Shown here one piece after another: positions 33,848 through 42,436 of a stretch of 64,000 nt of DNA; within the stretch, counting starts at the first letter, position 1; each line of letters starts with the position of its first letter. This stretch comes from an uncultured Dehalococcoidia bacterium (GTDB lineage Bacteria; Chloroflexota; Dehalococcoidia; Lucifugimonadales; Lucifugimonadaceae), in assembly GCA_951812795.1 (NCBI GenBank), contig OX638325.1, positions 1,240,001 through 1,304,000 of the forward strand, written 5' to 3'. The position numbers and the translations under genes are program-made. Below the pieces are notes generated by a model. The model did not search any database. It saw nothing but the letters and a program-made list of their open reading frames with translations, and had not been told where the DNA came from.

Positions 33848-34784
33848 AGTGCTAAATCCGGGCCGGGCCGGAATCTTCGGCCTCGGCGGCGCTCTCGCGG
33901 AGATCGAAGTCGCCAAACTGTCGGACGTATTGGCCGAAGAAGCGCGGGAGGTCGAGGAACGCCAGCAACAGATGGATGAGGCGACAGGGGTCTCGGAACC
34001 GGAACCGGAACGCACCCGACCACAACGGCAAGCGCGACAGACCGAACGTCGGCAGCGTCAAACACGTCCAAGACGTCAAGAGCGAAATACACAAAGTGAC
34101 GACCAAGACAGCGAAGCTCCGCGACAACGTCGCGAGCGACCGCAACCTCGGCGAAATCGTCAAGCTTCAGCCAACCGCCAACGTTCTCAACGCAGACCGA
34201 ATCAGCGAGAACGTCAACCACGGCGACAAGAAATTGAATCTCGCGGTAGTGCGGGCAACGCCGAAGATCCCGCGCCCACGGTGACCCAACGCCAACGAAG
34301 GCCTGAACCTCAGGCAGAACCGATCCAGGACCGCGCCGAGCTCGAGACCGTTACGGGCGAAATATTGTCCTACCTCATATCCGCTATGAACGTGGATGTA
34401 GAAGCATACGTTTTGGACGAATTGCGCGATGGTTCGGTTGTGTTCGAAATTGAAGGTGCAGACAGTGGATTACTCATTGGCCGCCGCGGGGAGACCCTGC
34501 GCGACGTGCAGTTCATCGTGAGAATGCTAGTAAACCGGCGTATCGAACAACGCGCCAATATCATCATCGACGTTGAACGATACCAGCTGCGCAGAACTCA
34601 AAAACTGCATACCATCGCAGAAAGTGCCGCTCGTTCTGCATCGCGTGGAAGAGCGAAATCGCTCGACCCAATGACTCCGGAAGAGCGGCGCATCGTCCAT
34701 ATCGCTTTGTCGGACAACCAGCAGGTGGTAACCGAGAGCGAAGGACAGGGCACGGAACGTCACGTCGTGGTAAAACCACGGTAG
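33750..34784 (+). CDS. jag: Jag/KhpB RNA-binding protein (Jag_N, KH, R3H)
   Basis: A protein of 344 residues. The Jag_N domain is at residues about 1-55 (RRVFTGKNVQEATAVALETL, PGRAGIFGLGG). It is followed by a very basic Arg/Gln-rich linker (about residues 70-190), then a KH domain with the RNA-binding loop GLLIGRRGETLRDVQ and a C-terminal R3H domain (RTQKLHTIAESAARSA, PMTPEERRIVHIAL). The linker is much longer than in Firmicutes. The protein binds RNA and influences cell elongation and division in other bacteria. GAGGAG lies 7 bases before ATG 33750, inside yidC. Confidence 0.92.
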   Translation: MTIRRVFTGKNVQEATAVALETLDAELEDVDIRVLNPGRAGIFGLGGALAEIEVAKLSDVLAEEAREVEERQQQMDEATGVSEPEPERTRPQRQARQTERRQRQTRPRRQERNTQSDDQDSEAPRQRRERPQPRRNRQASANRQRSQRRPNQRERQPRRQEIESRGSAGNAEDPAPTVTQRQRRPEPQAEPIQDRAELETVTGEILSYLISAMNVDVEAYVLDELRDGSVVFEIEGADSGLLIGRRGETLRDVQFIVRMLVNRRIEQRANIIIDVERYQLRRTQKLHTIAESAARSASRGRAKSLDPMTPEERRIVHIALSDNQQVVTESEGQGTERHVVVKPR

Positions 34785-35031
34785 ATCGCGTCGATTCAAC
34801 ACGATTCTGCGATTTGCGTCCGTCGATAGGCATGCTGACGAACGCGTCCGGAATTGCACATTGAACCGATTCGTTCATTGAATGCCCGTATGTCGACGAT
34901 TCACGAACCAAGTTTCGTATTTTCAACGCATCCCGCCACAAAGCATAGCCGCACTGCGATCCAATCTCGCCGATAAGTCGAGAAATACAATTAAAGGTTG
35001 CGAAATACGAAAACGCACAGTAGGAGGGACC

Positions 35032-37176
35032 ATGGTCTCAAAGAGATTTGTACTCGCGGCTTTGGCCGGATTAGTCGCAATCGCCGCGTTCGCATGTACC
35101 ACGGAAAAAATCGTCGAGGTCACTGTAGAACGTGAAGTGGTTCGAACGGTTCAGGTGGAAGTTCCCGTGGAAGTCGAAAGGGAAGTCGTTCGAGAGGTCG
35201 AAGTCGAAGTTCCCGTCGAAATCGAGGTCGAAAAGGAAGTCATCCGCGAAGTAGCGGTTGAAGTTCCCGTCGAAGTCGAAAAGGAAGTCATCCGCGAAGT
35301 CGAGGTTGAAGTTCCCGTCGAAGTCGAAAAGGAAGTCATCCGAGAAGTCGAGGTTGAAGTTCCGGTCGAGGTCGAAAAGGAAGTCATCCGAGAAGTCGAG
35401 GTTGAGGTCGAAAAGGAAGTGGTACGCGAGGTACAGGTCGAAGTCACCCGAACCGTCGTCGAGATCGCTACCGCGACGCCGATCCCGACCGCAACTCCGT
35501 TGCCGATCGTCGCGATCGAACCCGCACCGCAACCCAACCACGAGTACGGTGAAATCAGAGTCGCCGTCTTCAACATCGCACCAGGCGTTGGCCTAGGCAG
35601 CGCCCAGGCGCCAGTCGAAGCGATGCAGTACTGGGGTGTTGGTGAAGGACTATTCGCAGTTAATGACGACGGCCGAACCGTCGGCAAGCTAGCCCTCGAT
35701 TGGGAACTAGCTTCTGACCTCTCCATGGCCACCATCAACCTCCGCGAGGATGTCGTCTTCCACGACGGCTTCGGCGGCTTCACTGCCGACGATGTTGTCT
35801 TCACGATGAACGACTCCAACGCAAACACCAACCCGACCAGCATCCACGGTCAGGCCGGCGATTTTGCCGCCATATTCGACGAGACCGTCAAGGTCGACGA
35901 TTACACGGTGCAGTTCAACTTCACTGAGGGTGGTTTCGACCCCCGCTGGAACGGTAACTTCCTGAACGAGCAGGCACAGGGAACCGCATTCTTCTCAAAG
36001 GCCGCCCACGACCTGAACGGCGTCGATTGGCTACGTGAGAACATCGTCTCCACCGGCCCCTTCGAAGTCGTCGAGTGGGTCCAGGATGACCGAGCGGTCC
36101 TCACAGCCGTCGATTACGACCACTGGTTCGCTACTCCCGAGATTCAGACACTCCGTTTCACCGAGGTCCCCGAACCTTCAACCCGAGTAGCCTTCCTCCG
36201 CACCGGCGATGTTGACATCGCCGACGCTGTTCCGCTAAAGGACATTCGCCCGTTGGTGGAGAGCGGATTCAAGGCTGAGAGCATTACTCGCTCCGGCCGT
36301 GTGCACCAAGTCATCTTCTCCGGTAACTACTGGGAAGAGAATCACGCCCGCACCGGGGAGCCGCTCAACCGCACAGGTTCTGGTTACTGCGTCCACGACC
36401 TCCCGTGGGTCGGATGCAACATCCCTGGCAAGCAGCCAGGCGACATGGAAGAAGCACGTGACGTCCGATGGGCGTTGGCCAAGGCCATCGACCGCGAACT
36501 CCTCGTCGAGACGATTCTCGACGGCTTTGGAACCGTCGGCTCGATCGAGTACGTCGACACGACCGCCAGCTACTTCAAAGACGAGTGGTTGATACCGTAC
36601 AACCCGGATGAGGCCCTCGACCACATGGCCAACACCGCATGGCCCACCGCCAAGTTCCCGATCGGCATCTGGACTGGTGGCGAACTCGGCGGCTCCAGCG
36701 GTACTAACGCTGAGTTGAACGATGCCATCGCCGGAATGTGGAAAGAACTCTGGCCCGAGATGGATCTGCAGGTCTTCAAGTCTGCGTACTCCATCATCCG
36801 CCCGAGCTTGGTTGGCCGGACCAACACGATCCCGTACGCGGGTGACTGTGACGAAGGTTCCACCGCCATTCCGTTCGACTGGCCGCACGGTCTCACCGAG
36901 ACCAGCTTCACTCGCGGCGGATTCGGTTGTGGTATCGAGATCCCCGCGATCGCTGACACCTTCAAGGCCGTGGCGATCGAAGGCGATCCCGTCGAGCGCA
37001 TCCGCTTGAACACCGAACTGGTCGACTACCTTTACGACCAGATGATCTTCGCCGGCACCGTCCAGGTCCCGGTTTTGACGGTCTACAACCCCAACTCCAT
37101 CGCGGAGTGGGTCGGTACGTCGTCTGCGTTCGCTGGCTCCAACGAGTTCGAGAACATCAAACTCGTCCAGCGCTAG
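35032..37176 (+). CDS. Peptide-type ABC transporter substrate-binding lipoprotein with Glu/Val repeat stalk
   Basis: About 714 residues from ATG 35032 with AGGAGGG 3-9 bases upstream; the open frame from 34882 is not used. The signal peptide ends in AAFACTTEK, a lipoprotein-like cleavage site. Residues about 28-143 are an almost pure Glu/Val/Lys repeat (EKEVIREVEVEVPVEV, 16-residue period). They probably form a stalk that lifts the binding domain off the membrane. From residue about 165 follows a family 5 extracellular solute-binding domain (DppA/OppA class) with GVGEGLFAVNDDGR and the DDVVFTMND loop. Permeases follow at 37318 and 38272, but no ATPase is near, so an ATPase from elsewhere must be shared. 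Confidence 0.88.
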   Translation: MVSKRFVLAALAGLVAIAAFACTTEKIVEVTVEREVVRTVQVEVPVEVEREVVREVEVEVPVEIEVEKEVIREVAVEVPVEVEKEVIREVEVEVPVEVEKEVIREVEVEVPVEVEKEVIREVEVEVEKEVVREVQVEVTRTVVEIATATPIPTATPLPIVAIEPAPQPNHEYGEIRVAVFNIAPGVGLGSAQAPVEAMQYWGVGEGLFAVNDDGRTVGKLALDWELASDLSMATINLREDVVFHDGFGGFTADDVVFTMNDSNANTNPTSIHGQAGDFAAIFDETVKVDDYTVQFNFTEGGFDPRWNGNFLNEQAQGTAFFSKAAHDLNGVDWLRENIVSTGPFEVVEWVQDDRAVLTAVDYDHWFATPEIQTLRFTEVPEPSTRVAFLRTGDVDIADAVPLKDIRPLVESGFKAESITRSGRVHQVIFSGNYWEENHARTGEPLNRTGSGYCVHDLPWVGCNIPGKQPGDMEEARDVRWALAKAIDRELLVETILDGFGTVGSIEYVDTTASYFKDEWLIPYNPDEALDHMANTAWPTAKFPIGIWTGGELGGSSGTNAELNDAIAGMWKELWPEMDLQVFKSAYSIIRPSLVGRTNTIPYAGDCDEGSTAIPFDWPHGLTETSFTRGGFGCGIEIPAIADTFKAVAIEGDPVERIRLNTELVDYLYDQMIFAGTVQVPVLTVYNPNSIAEWVGTSSAFAGSNEFENIKLVQR
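35233..35424 (+). repeat. 48-bp tandem repeat inside the binding-protein gene
   Basis: AAGGAAGTCATCCG recurs at 35233, 35281, 35329 and 35377, exactly 48 bases apart. Each unit encodes 16 residues of the type EKEVIREVEVEVPVEV. The high identity between units suggests recent slippage or unequal crossing over. Confidence 0.85.
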
Positions 37177-37192
37177 TGTGAAGTTCGCTCCT

Positions 37193-37223
37193 AGGCCGAG
37201 GCGATGTTAAGTCGCCTCGGCCT
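37193..37223 (+). terminator. Strong intergenic hairpin between binding protein and permease
   Basis: AGGCCGAGGCGA and TCGCCTCGGCCT form a perfect 12-base stem with the 7-base loop TGTTAAG. There is no T-run behind it, so it is not a classical intrinsic terminator. Such hairpins behind binding-protein genes often protect the upstream mRNA from 3' decay or partly stop transcription, giving more binding protein than permease. Confidence 0.6.
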
Positions 37224-37317
37224 TGAGCCTTCACCACCCAGCGTCACATATCATCGTCTAGTGACGCGTCCCCACTTGTGGGGCCGTTTGTGTCTTCGAT
37301 GACGGACGCAAAACCAC

Positions 37318-38268
37318 ATGCGGAAATTCCTCGCACAACGCTTTGTCTTTGCAATCATGTCGCTCGTTGCAGCGACACTCATAGTTTTCGTCCTATCCCG
37401 CATGGCAGGCGATCCACTGCTCCTCTACGCCAAGCCCGGCGGCTACGGCATGAGCGAAGAGCAGATCGCCGCACTCTCCGAGAAACTCGGCCTCGATAGA
37501 CCTCTGATCGTTCAATACTTCATCTGGCTTGGAAGAGTCGTCACTGGCGACTTCGGCGTGACCCTCCTAGCCGAACGCGACGTTCGGACAGTCGTTTTCG
37601 AAAAACTTGGAGCCACGATCCAACTCGGCATCGCCGCATTCATTCTCGCCACACTCATTGGAATACCTCTCGGCGTGGTATCGGCGATAGCCCGCGGAAC
37701 CGTGTGGGACTACTTCGGGCGAACATTCGCACTCTTGGGTCAGGCCACCCCCGCCTTCTTCATGGGCATCGTCGGCATCTTGATCTTCGCCGTAACCCTT
37801 GACTGGCTCCCGCCGGGAGGCCGACCGGTCGATCAACCGTTCTGGCCACACCAAGTCGAAGCATTGGCCTTGCCAATGATCACGCTCGGATTGCTGCCGG
37901 CCGCCAGCTATCTGCGACTCACCCGCTCCTCGATGCTAGAGGTCCTTGACTCAGAGTTCGTCAAACTTGCACGCGCCAAAGGCGTCAACGTCAACTCCGT
38001 CATCTGGAAACACGCCTTCCGAAACGCTCTGATACCTCCGATCACCGTCTCTGCGTTGATATTGATTGGCTTCCTTGAGGGGTCTGTAATAGTCGAATCG
38101 GTCTTCGCATGGCCTGGTGTCGGCAGATTGGCAGTCGACTCGATCCACAATAACGACTTCCCGCTTTTGACGGGTGTCATCTTCATGTTCGCCATCCTCT
38201 ACGTCGCCGGCAGCTTCCTGGCCGACATGCTCTACCTGTTCGTCGACCCCCGGATCAGATACGACTAA
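37318..38268 (+). CDS. ABC transporter permease, DppB/OppB type
   Basis: A 316-residue inner-membrane protein with six membrane segments. The N-terminal signature KFLAQRFVFAIMSLVAATLIVFVLSR and the EKLGLDRPLIVQYFIWLG periplasmic stretch are typical of DppB. The EAA loop reads EFVKLARAKGVNVNSVIWKHAFRNALIPPI. It would form the transmembrane pore together with the product at 38272 and serves the binding protein at 35032. It starts at ATG 37318 after the hairpin; the stop is three bases before the next start. Confidence 0.92.
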   Translation: MRKFLAQRFVFAIMSLVAATLIVFVLSRMAGDPLLLYAKPGGYGMSEEQIAALSEKLGLDRPLIVQYFIWLGRVVTGDFGVTLLAERDVRTVVFEKLGATIQLGIAAFILATLIGIPLGVVSAIARGTVWDYFGRTFALLGQATPAFFMGIVGILIFAVTLDWLPPGGRPVDQPFWPHQVEALALPMITLGLLPAASYLRLTRSSMLEVLDSEFVKLARAKGVNVNSVIWKHAFRNALIPPITVSALILIGFLEGSVIVESVFAWPGVGRLAVDSIHNNDFPLLTGVIFMFAILYVAGSFLADMLYLFVDPRIRYD

Positions 38269-38271
38269 CCA

Positions 38272-39207
38272 ATGGCTACCGACGCCGCAAACACCGCAGC
38301 AGCATCGCAATCGCCGACAAGTTCGGACGAACGCGGTTTCGTCAGCAAAGTCGGGTACGTTCTCCGCCGTTGGCCACTGCTTCCGATAGTTATCGTCTCA
38401 GGACTCATTTTCATGGCCGTCTCCGCACCTTGGCTCGCTCCCTTTGGACAAGACGAGCAGAATCTCAGGGCGCGCCAAGCCCCACCGATCTGGTACACCC
38501 AGTTCTACGAAGAAAATGAGCGCGTCACGGACCGTTTCATTCTCGGTGCCGACCACTTGGGCCGTGACATCCTGACCCGCATCATGTACGGCGCACGCAT
38601 CTCGCTCGCTGTCGCCGCCATCTCTCTCGTCGTCGGGGTTGCCGTAGGCGCATCCCTTGGCATGGTCTCAGGCTTCTACGGGAAACTCTTCGACGAGCTC
38701 ATGATGCGCCTCGTCGATGTCTGGAATGCGCTTCCGTTCCTCCTTATCGCCATCCTCGCCGCCATCGTTTTCGGCCAGAGCGTTTCCGTGTTGCTAGTCC
38801 TCCTCATACTCGCTACCTGGGCTGGCGTGGTCCGAAACGTGCGCGCCGAAGTCTTGACCCTTAAGACGCGGGACTATGTCGCGTACTCCCGAGTGGCTGG
38901 CGGTTCTGACTTGCGGATCATGTGGCGACACCTCATGCCGGGCCTTGTCAACACCGTCGTCGTTCTCATCACACTACGCGTCGGCGGCCTTATCCTGACG
39001 GAGGCTGGTTTATCCTTCCTTGGGGCTGGTGTACCGTCCAATATCCCGACATGGGGCAACATGGTTTCTGATGCACGTCAGTACCTCAACACCGCTTGGT
39101 GGATGGCGGTATTTCCGGGGCTGGCGATTTTGCTGATCGTGATGTCGGTCAACTTCATCGGCGATTGGTTGCGCGACCGCTGGGATCCTCGGCTCCGCCA
39201 ACTGTAA
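38272..39207 (+). CDS. ABC transporter permease, DppC/OppC type
   Basis: A 311-residue protein. The N-terminal membrane segment is followed by the typical HLGRDILTRIMYGARISLAVA stretch of DppC. The EAA loop is YVAYSRVAGGSDLRIMWRHLMPGLVNTVV. The C-terminus GDWLRDRWDPRLRQL is conserved and recurs in the relic at 51191-51406. It is the partner of the DppB-type permease. No ABC ATPase follows; the next 1 kb is gene-free. Confidence 0.92.
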   Translation: MATDAANTAAASQSPTSSDERGFVSKVGYVLRRWPLLPIVIVSGLIFMAVSAPWLAPFGQDEQNLRARQAPPIWYTQFYEENERVTDRFILGADHLGRDILTRIMYGARISLAVAAISLVVGVAVGASLGMVSGFYGKLFDELMMRLVDVWNALPFLLIAILAAIVFGQSVSVLLVLLILATWAGVVRNVRAEVLTLKTRDYVAYSRVAGGSDLRIMWRHLMPGLVNTVVVLITLRVGGLILTEAGLSFLGAGVPSNIPTWGNMVSDARQYLNTAWWMAVFPGLAILLIVMSVNFIGDWLRDRWDPRLRQL

Positions 39208-39649
39208 AGCTACGGCGCGACGGTTCAGCCTGCCATGTTACCGCGTGCATCGAGAATATTCGCCAACTTGCGACGCCAGGTACTGCGCTTTGGTACGATT
39301 TAGGTTTCGAATTTCTTCATTTACCGATGGCGGCGTATCGGCACACGTCTGTACATCGCCTTGGGTTTCGCGGATCGTCTAGAAATGTGAAGTGATATGT
39401 CGTGCACAACCCGCGACACTCTGACATTCAGATGGGAGTTATCCGCACGGTTTCGCAAATGTCTGCTTAGTACGCAATTTTGCCCAAAGATTCTCTCTGA
39501 TGTTGCTTCAACTTGGATGCCGACTGGTCAATGGTCGACAAAGACCTCGACCGCCACTACGCTGAGCACGAGCGCAAGATGGCGAGTACCAACGATATGG
39601 CGACATTCAACCACCGACGATGAACCCGGACTCTTAGGCAACGCTTGAA
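39208..39649. other. Gene-free stretch behind the ABC permeases
   Basis: No credible gene was found. A 30-codon frame at 39531-39623 (starting MVDKDLDRHYAEHERKMAST) has gene-like composition but no ribosome site and no recognised family. The 83-residue frame at 39397 overlaps it in another frame and has no family features. Confidence 0.4.
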
Positions 39650-39960
39650 CCATTAGATATAGTTACCCAAAATTCCCTGTTCCCGGAAAGTCGGCACCCC
39701 ATGTCAATCCCGTGAGGTTTGTGAACTTTTGCATCGTTTGCGTTGATAGCCCGGGCGGGAGTTGATGACACAAGCGGCGTTCCAACCGCAGGGTTCTCAG
39801 CGATGTCAGGTCGGCGAAAACACCGGCTTAGAGCGTACTGAGGTTCGCCACCGACAAGTCTAGGAAGGTAAATGCCGTACTTTCAAAAAAATCCTGCGGG
39901 TAACCCGTCTTCAAGGCGGCTAGTTGGATTGTTGAACGAGGTTAATCCTGACAAATCACC
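39650..39960 (-). pseudogene. Leucine-rich-repeat protein relic
   Basis: On the minus strand, fragments of bacterial leucine-rich repeats of the LPAGVF-xx-L-xx-L type follow each other. DLSGLTSFNNPTSRLEDGLP and AGFF are read up to 39892. After a one-base shift at the A7 run 39885-39891, ESTAFTFLDLSVANLSTL follows, then a TAA (39828-39830) in place of the Pro codon expected in LPAGVF. AGVFADLTSLRTLRLER and FTNLTGLTW continue. The frame shift and stop codon show that the gene is dead. Such surface repeats are common in host-associated and marine bacteria; no intact copy is in the window. Confidence 0.65.
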
Positions 39961-40232
39961 TGATTCGACCCCGTAACTTGCGATCCCATCTGAACATCGT
40001 CATCGCAAAAACACGCGCGCATTTAAAACCATGCGGATCGATTGCACGGGAAACCTCGTTTCAACGAGATTAATCTTCGGCAGGTGCCCGAAATTCTAGG
40101 AAATAGCGAAGATCAGAAACCCCATCCGTCGATTCATTCAACAGACGTTTCGATGGTTCATCAACCGTTGATTGCGGCCGTGATTACCGCATGAAAGACA
40201 CCGTGCTACCCACCTGAGTCCATGGACAATCC

Positions 40233-42434
40233 CTAGTCGTCCTCGCCATCGTCGTCGTCATCAGCAACCAACGCGCCACCCACGGCTGCACCAGATCGTT
40301 GGGTCGGAAGGGTCACCAAGAACTCGGTGTATTCGCCAAGCTCGGTTTCCACATCCAAGGTGCCGCCATGACTCCGGATGATGTCCATCGAGAGCGAGAG
40401 TCCCAAACCGGTACCGCGGTTGGTCGCCTTCGTCGTGAAGAAGGGGTTGAATATCTTTTCAACGACATCATCGGGCATTCCGGTACCGTTGTCACGGAAT
40501 CGGATCTCGACGTGATCGTCAACGGAACGCGTGCTGATGGACAGACCAGGCATGTAATCCATTGAGGTTTCGGGTGCTTGTTCACGGAGCATGTCGCGTT
40601 TGTCTTCTGTTGCATGCCACGCGTTGGTTACGAGATTCAAGAATACCCGCCCTAAGTCTTGCGAAATCGCCTGGATTGACGGCACGTCGGGATCAAAATC
40701 TGACTTGATCTCTAAATTCATGTCCGGATCGGTCGCGCGGCCGCTGTGATACGCAAGTTGCGTGAACTCATCGATGAGACTGTTGAGATCAGTTTCCTGA
40801 AGGTCGGTAGATTCACGTCCCATGGCTAACATGCCGTGCACGATGCGATTCGCGCGTTCGCCGTGGTTTTTGATGCGAACTAGGTTGGCGGTCAAGTCCC
40901 CCGTGATCTCTTCGATGTAATCCTTGTCTTCTTGGTCGATCTCTTCGGCCGACTCTTCTAGGATCTCTTTGAGTTCCTCCAATAATTCCTCGGATGCCTC
41001 GGAGAAGTTGTTCACAAAATTGAGCGGATTCCTGATTTCGTGGGCGACACCTGCGGTCAACTCACCGAGCGCGGCCAACTTGCCTTGCGCAATGATCTGA
41101 CTTTGAGCGTCTTGAAGGTCGTTCAACACTCGTTCGAGCTGATCGTTCTTGCCCTGTAATTCGTTGGCAAGTTGTTCAACCAAATTCAAGCGTTGCACCT
41201 CAAGCGCGTGTTGGCGGAACACTTCCAACGCATCCGCCATCTCCGCCACCTCGTCGCGCCCACCGATCTCGACCTTCGATTCGAGGTCACCATCGGCCAT
41301 CCGGAGCATGCGATTAGAAAGTGTTTGGATGCGTCGCAACAGCACCTTGCCCACGAACAACCAAGTGATCAGAAACGCGCCCACGACGCTGAGCACACTG
41401 ATCGCTATCAGGAATGCACGGCCTTGCCATATCGATTGTTCAGCGACGTCCGTTTCGATGCTTACGGTGGTCTCGGCAGATTTGACTAAGTTGTCAACTT
41501 CTTCGACGAGCAGCACAGCAACCTGTCGATTCAGTTCCAAGAGTTCATGTTGGCGGTCGGCGAGATCGTGTTGGCGGGCCAGCAGTTCGAAACCACTGTC
41601 ATCACCGAGCGCAACTTCGAATAGCCGATCAAATATGAATGTCAAAACCTGCGCGTATTCGGTGCTTCGCAGCACCGAGAGACTACGTTCAATACGACTC
41701 CGAGCTGCCTCAGCCCGTTCCCTTAAAGGCTCGATGAACGCTGCATCGGAGACGGTAAAAGCGCTGGCCAACAATTGGGTTGCGTTGTTAGCAGCCGACT
41801 GTAGATCAGCTACGTTTCGGTAGCGATAAAACTCAGTCTCCGAAAAATGTTCGCTTTGCGACGCAGGTGCGCGACCGAGGTCACTGTACCCAGTCATCGT
41901 ATAGAAAAGCTGATCATCGATAGCCGGGATCAAAATATCATCCAGTCTTTGCTGCAAGAGCGACAGTTCGATGCTGATGGCCGTGGTTCGATCGCCTAGA
42001 TCCAAAAGTTCTTGTTTGTCGACTTTAATTTGCTCGACACTTTGGGTGAGTTGGTCAGCGTACTGTCTGATGCGGGCCAATCTCTGCCCTCCATCACCCG
42101 CAGCCGCCAGCGAGTCGAGTTGTTGTTCGAATAGCGCTGCAGTGGCGTCAATCTCAGTCACAACCTGGTTGAATTCCGCGGTCGTGACCGCGGCAGTCAA
42201 ACGAGGAGCCGCCGCCGCCAGCACACCCGAATATTGAGCGATACCGAACGATGCGACCATCTCCGGTACGCTCTCCTCTCGGACTCGATTGTTGGCATGC
42301 CCGATCGCGTTAAATGAAAGCCATGCCACAAGGCTAGCACTGAGTGTCAAAGCTACCGCCGCCCCGATACCCACGTACATCTGCGCAGACAGGCGGAAAC
42401 GTCCTTCGAGCAGTCCTCTGGCTTGAGCAATCAA
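40233..42434 (-). CDS. Membrane sensor histidine kinase
   Basis: A protein of 733 residues from TTG 42434. Two membrane segments (about residues 17-38 and 345-370) enclose a long helical sensor region (about 40-340) resembling the four-helix periplasmic domain of TorS-type kinases. A HAMP domain follows (RIQTLSNRMLRMADGDLESKV), then a coiled coil. The H-box is TAGVAHEIRNPLNFVNNFSE (phospho-His about residue 463). The ATPase domain has N box VTNAWHAT, RFRDNGTGMPDDV and GTGLGLSLS. It begins 2 bases behind the stop of the binding-protein gene, so the pair is translated together, which suggests that the binding protein presents a ligand to this kinase. Confidence 0.9.
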   Translation of the reverse strand: MIAQARGLLEGRFRLSAQMYVGIGAAVALTLSASLVAWLSFNAIGHANNRVREESVPEMVASFGIAQYSGVLAAAAPRLTAAVTTAEFNQVVTEIDATAALFEQQLDSLAAAGDGGQRLARIRQYADQLTQSVEQIKVDKQELLDLGDRTTAISIELSLLQQRLDDILIPAIDDQLFYTMTGYSDLGRAPASQSEHFSETEFYRYRNVADLQSAANNATQLLASAFTVSDAAFIEPLRERAEAARSRIERSLSVLRSTEYAQVLTFIFDRLFEVALGDDSGFELLARQHDLADRQHELLELNRQVAVLLVEEVDNLVKSAETTVSIETDVAEQSIWQGRAFLIAISVLSVVGAFLITWLFVGKVLLRRIQTLSNRMLRMADGDLESKVEIGGRDEVAEMADALEVFRQHALEVQRLNLVEQLANELQGKNDQLERVLNDLQDAQSQIIAQGKLAALGELTAGVAHEIRNPLNFVNNFSEASEELLEELKEILEESAEEIDQEDKDYIEEITGDLTANLVRIKNHGERANRIVHGMLAMGRESTDLQETDLNSLIDEFTQLAYHSGRATDPDMNLEIKSDFDPDVPSIQAISQDLGRVFLNLVTNAWHATEDKRDMLREQAPETSMDYMPGLSISTRSVDDHVEIRFRDNGTGMPDDVVEKIFNPFFTTKATNRGTGLGLSLSMDIIRSHGGTLDVETELGEYTEFLVTLPTQRSGAAVGGALVADDDDDGEDD

Positions 42435-42436
42435 TG

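Noticed and set aside
35071..35843. Antisense open frames opposite the binding-protein gene
   Set aside because: They result from the Glu/Val repeat composition and have no ribosome site or family features.
37270..37285. Hairpin CCCCACTTGTGGGG as a terminator before the permease
   Set aside because: The stem is only five bases, no T-run follows, and it lies within the operon.
39397..39648. 83-residue frame as a gene
   Set aside because: No ribosome site, no family features and unusual composition; it overlaps another small frame.
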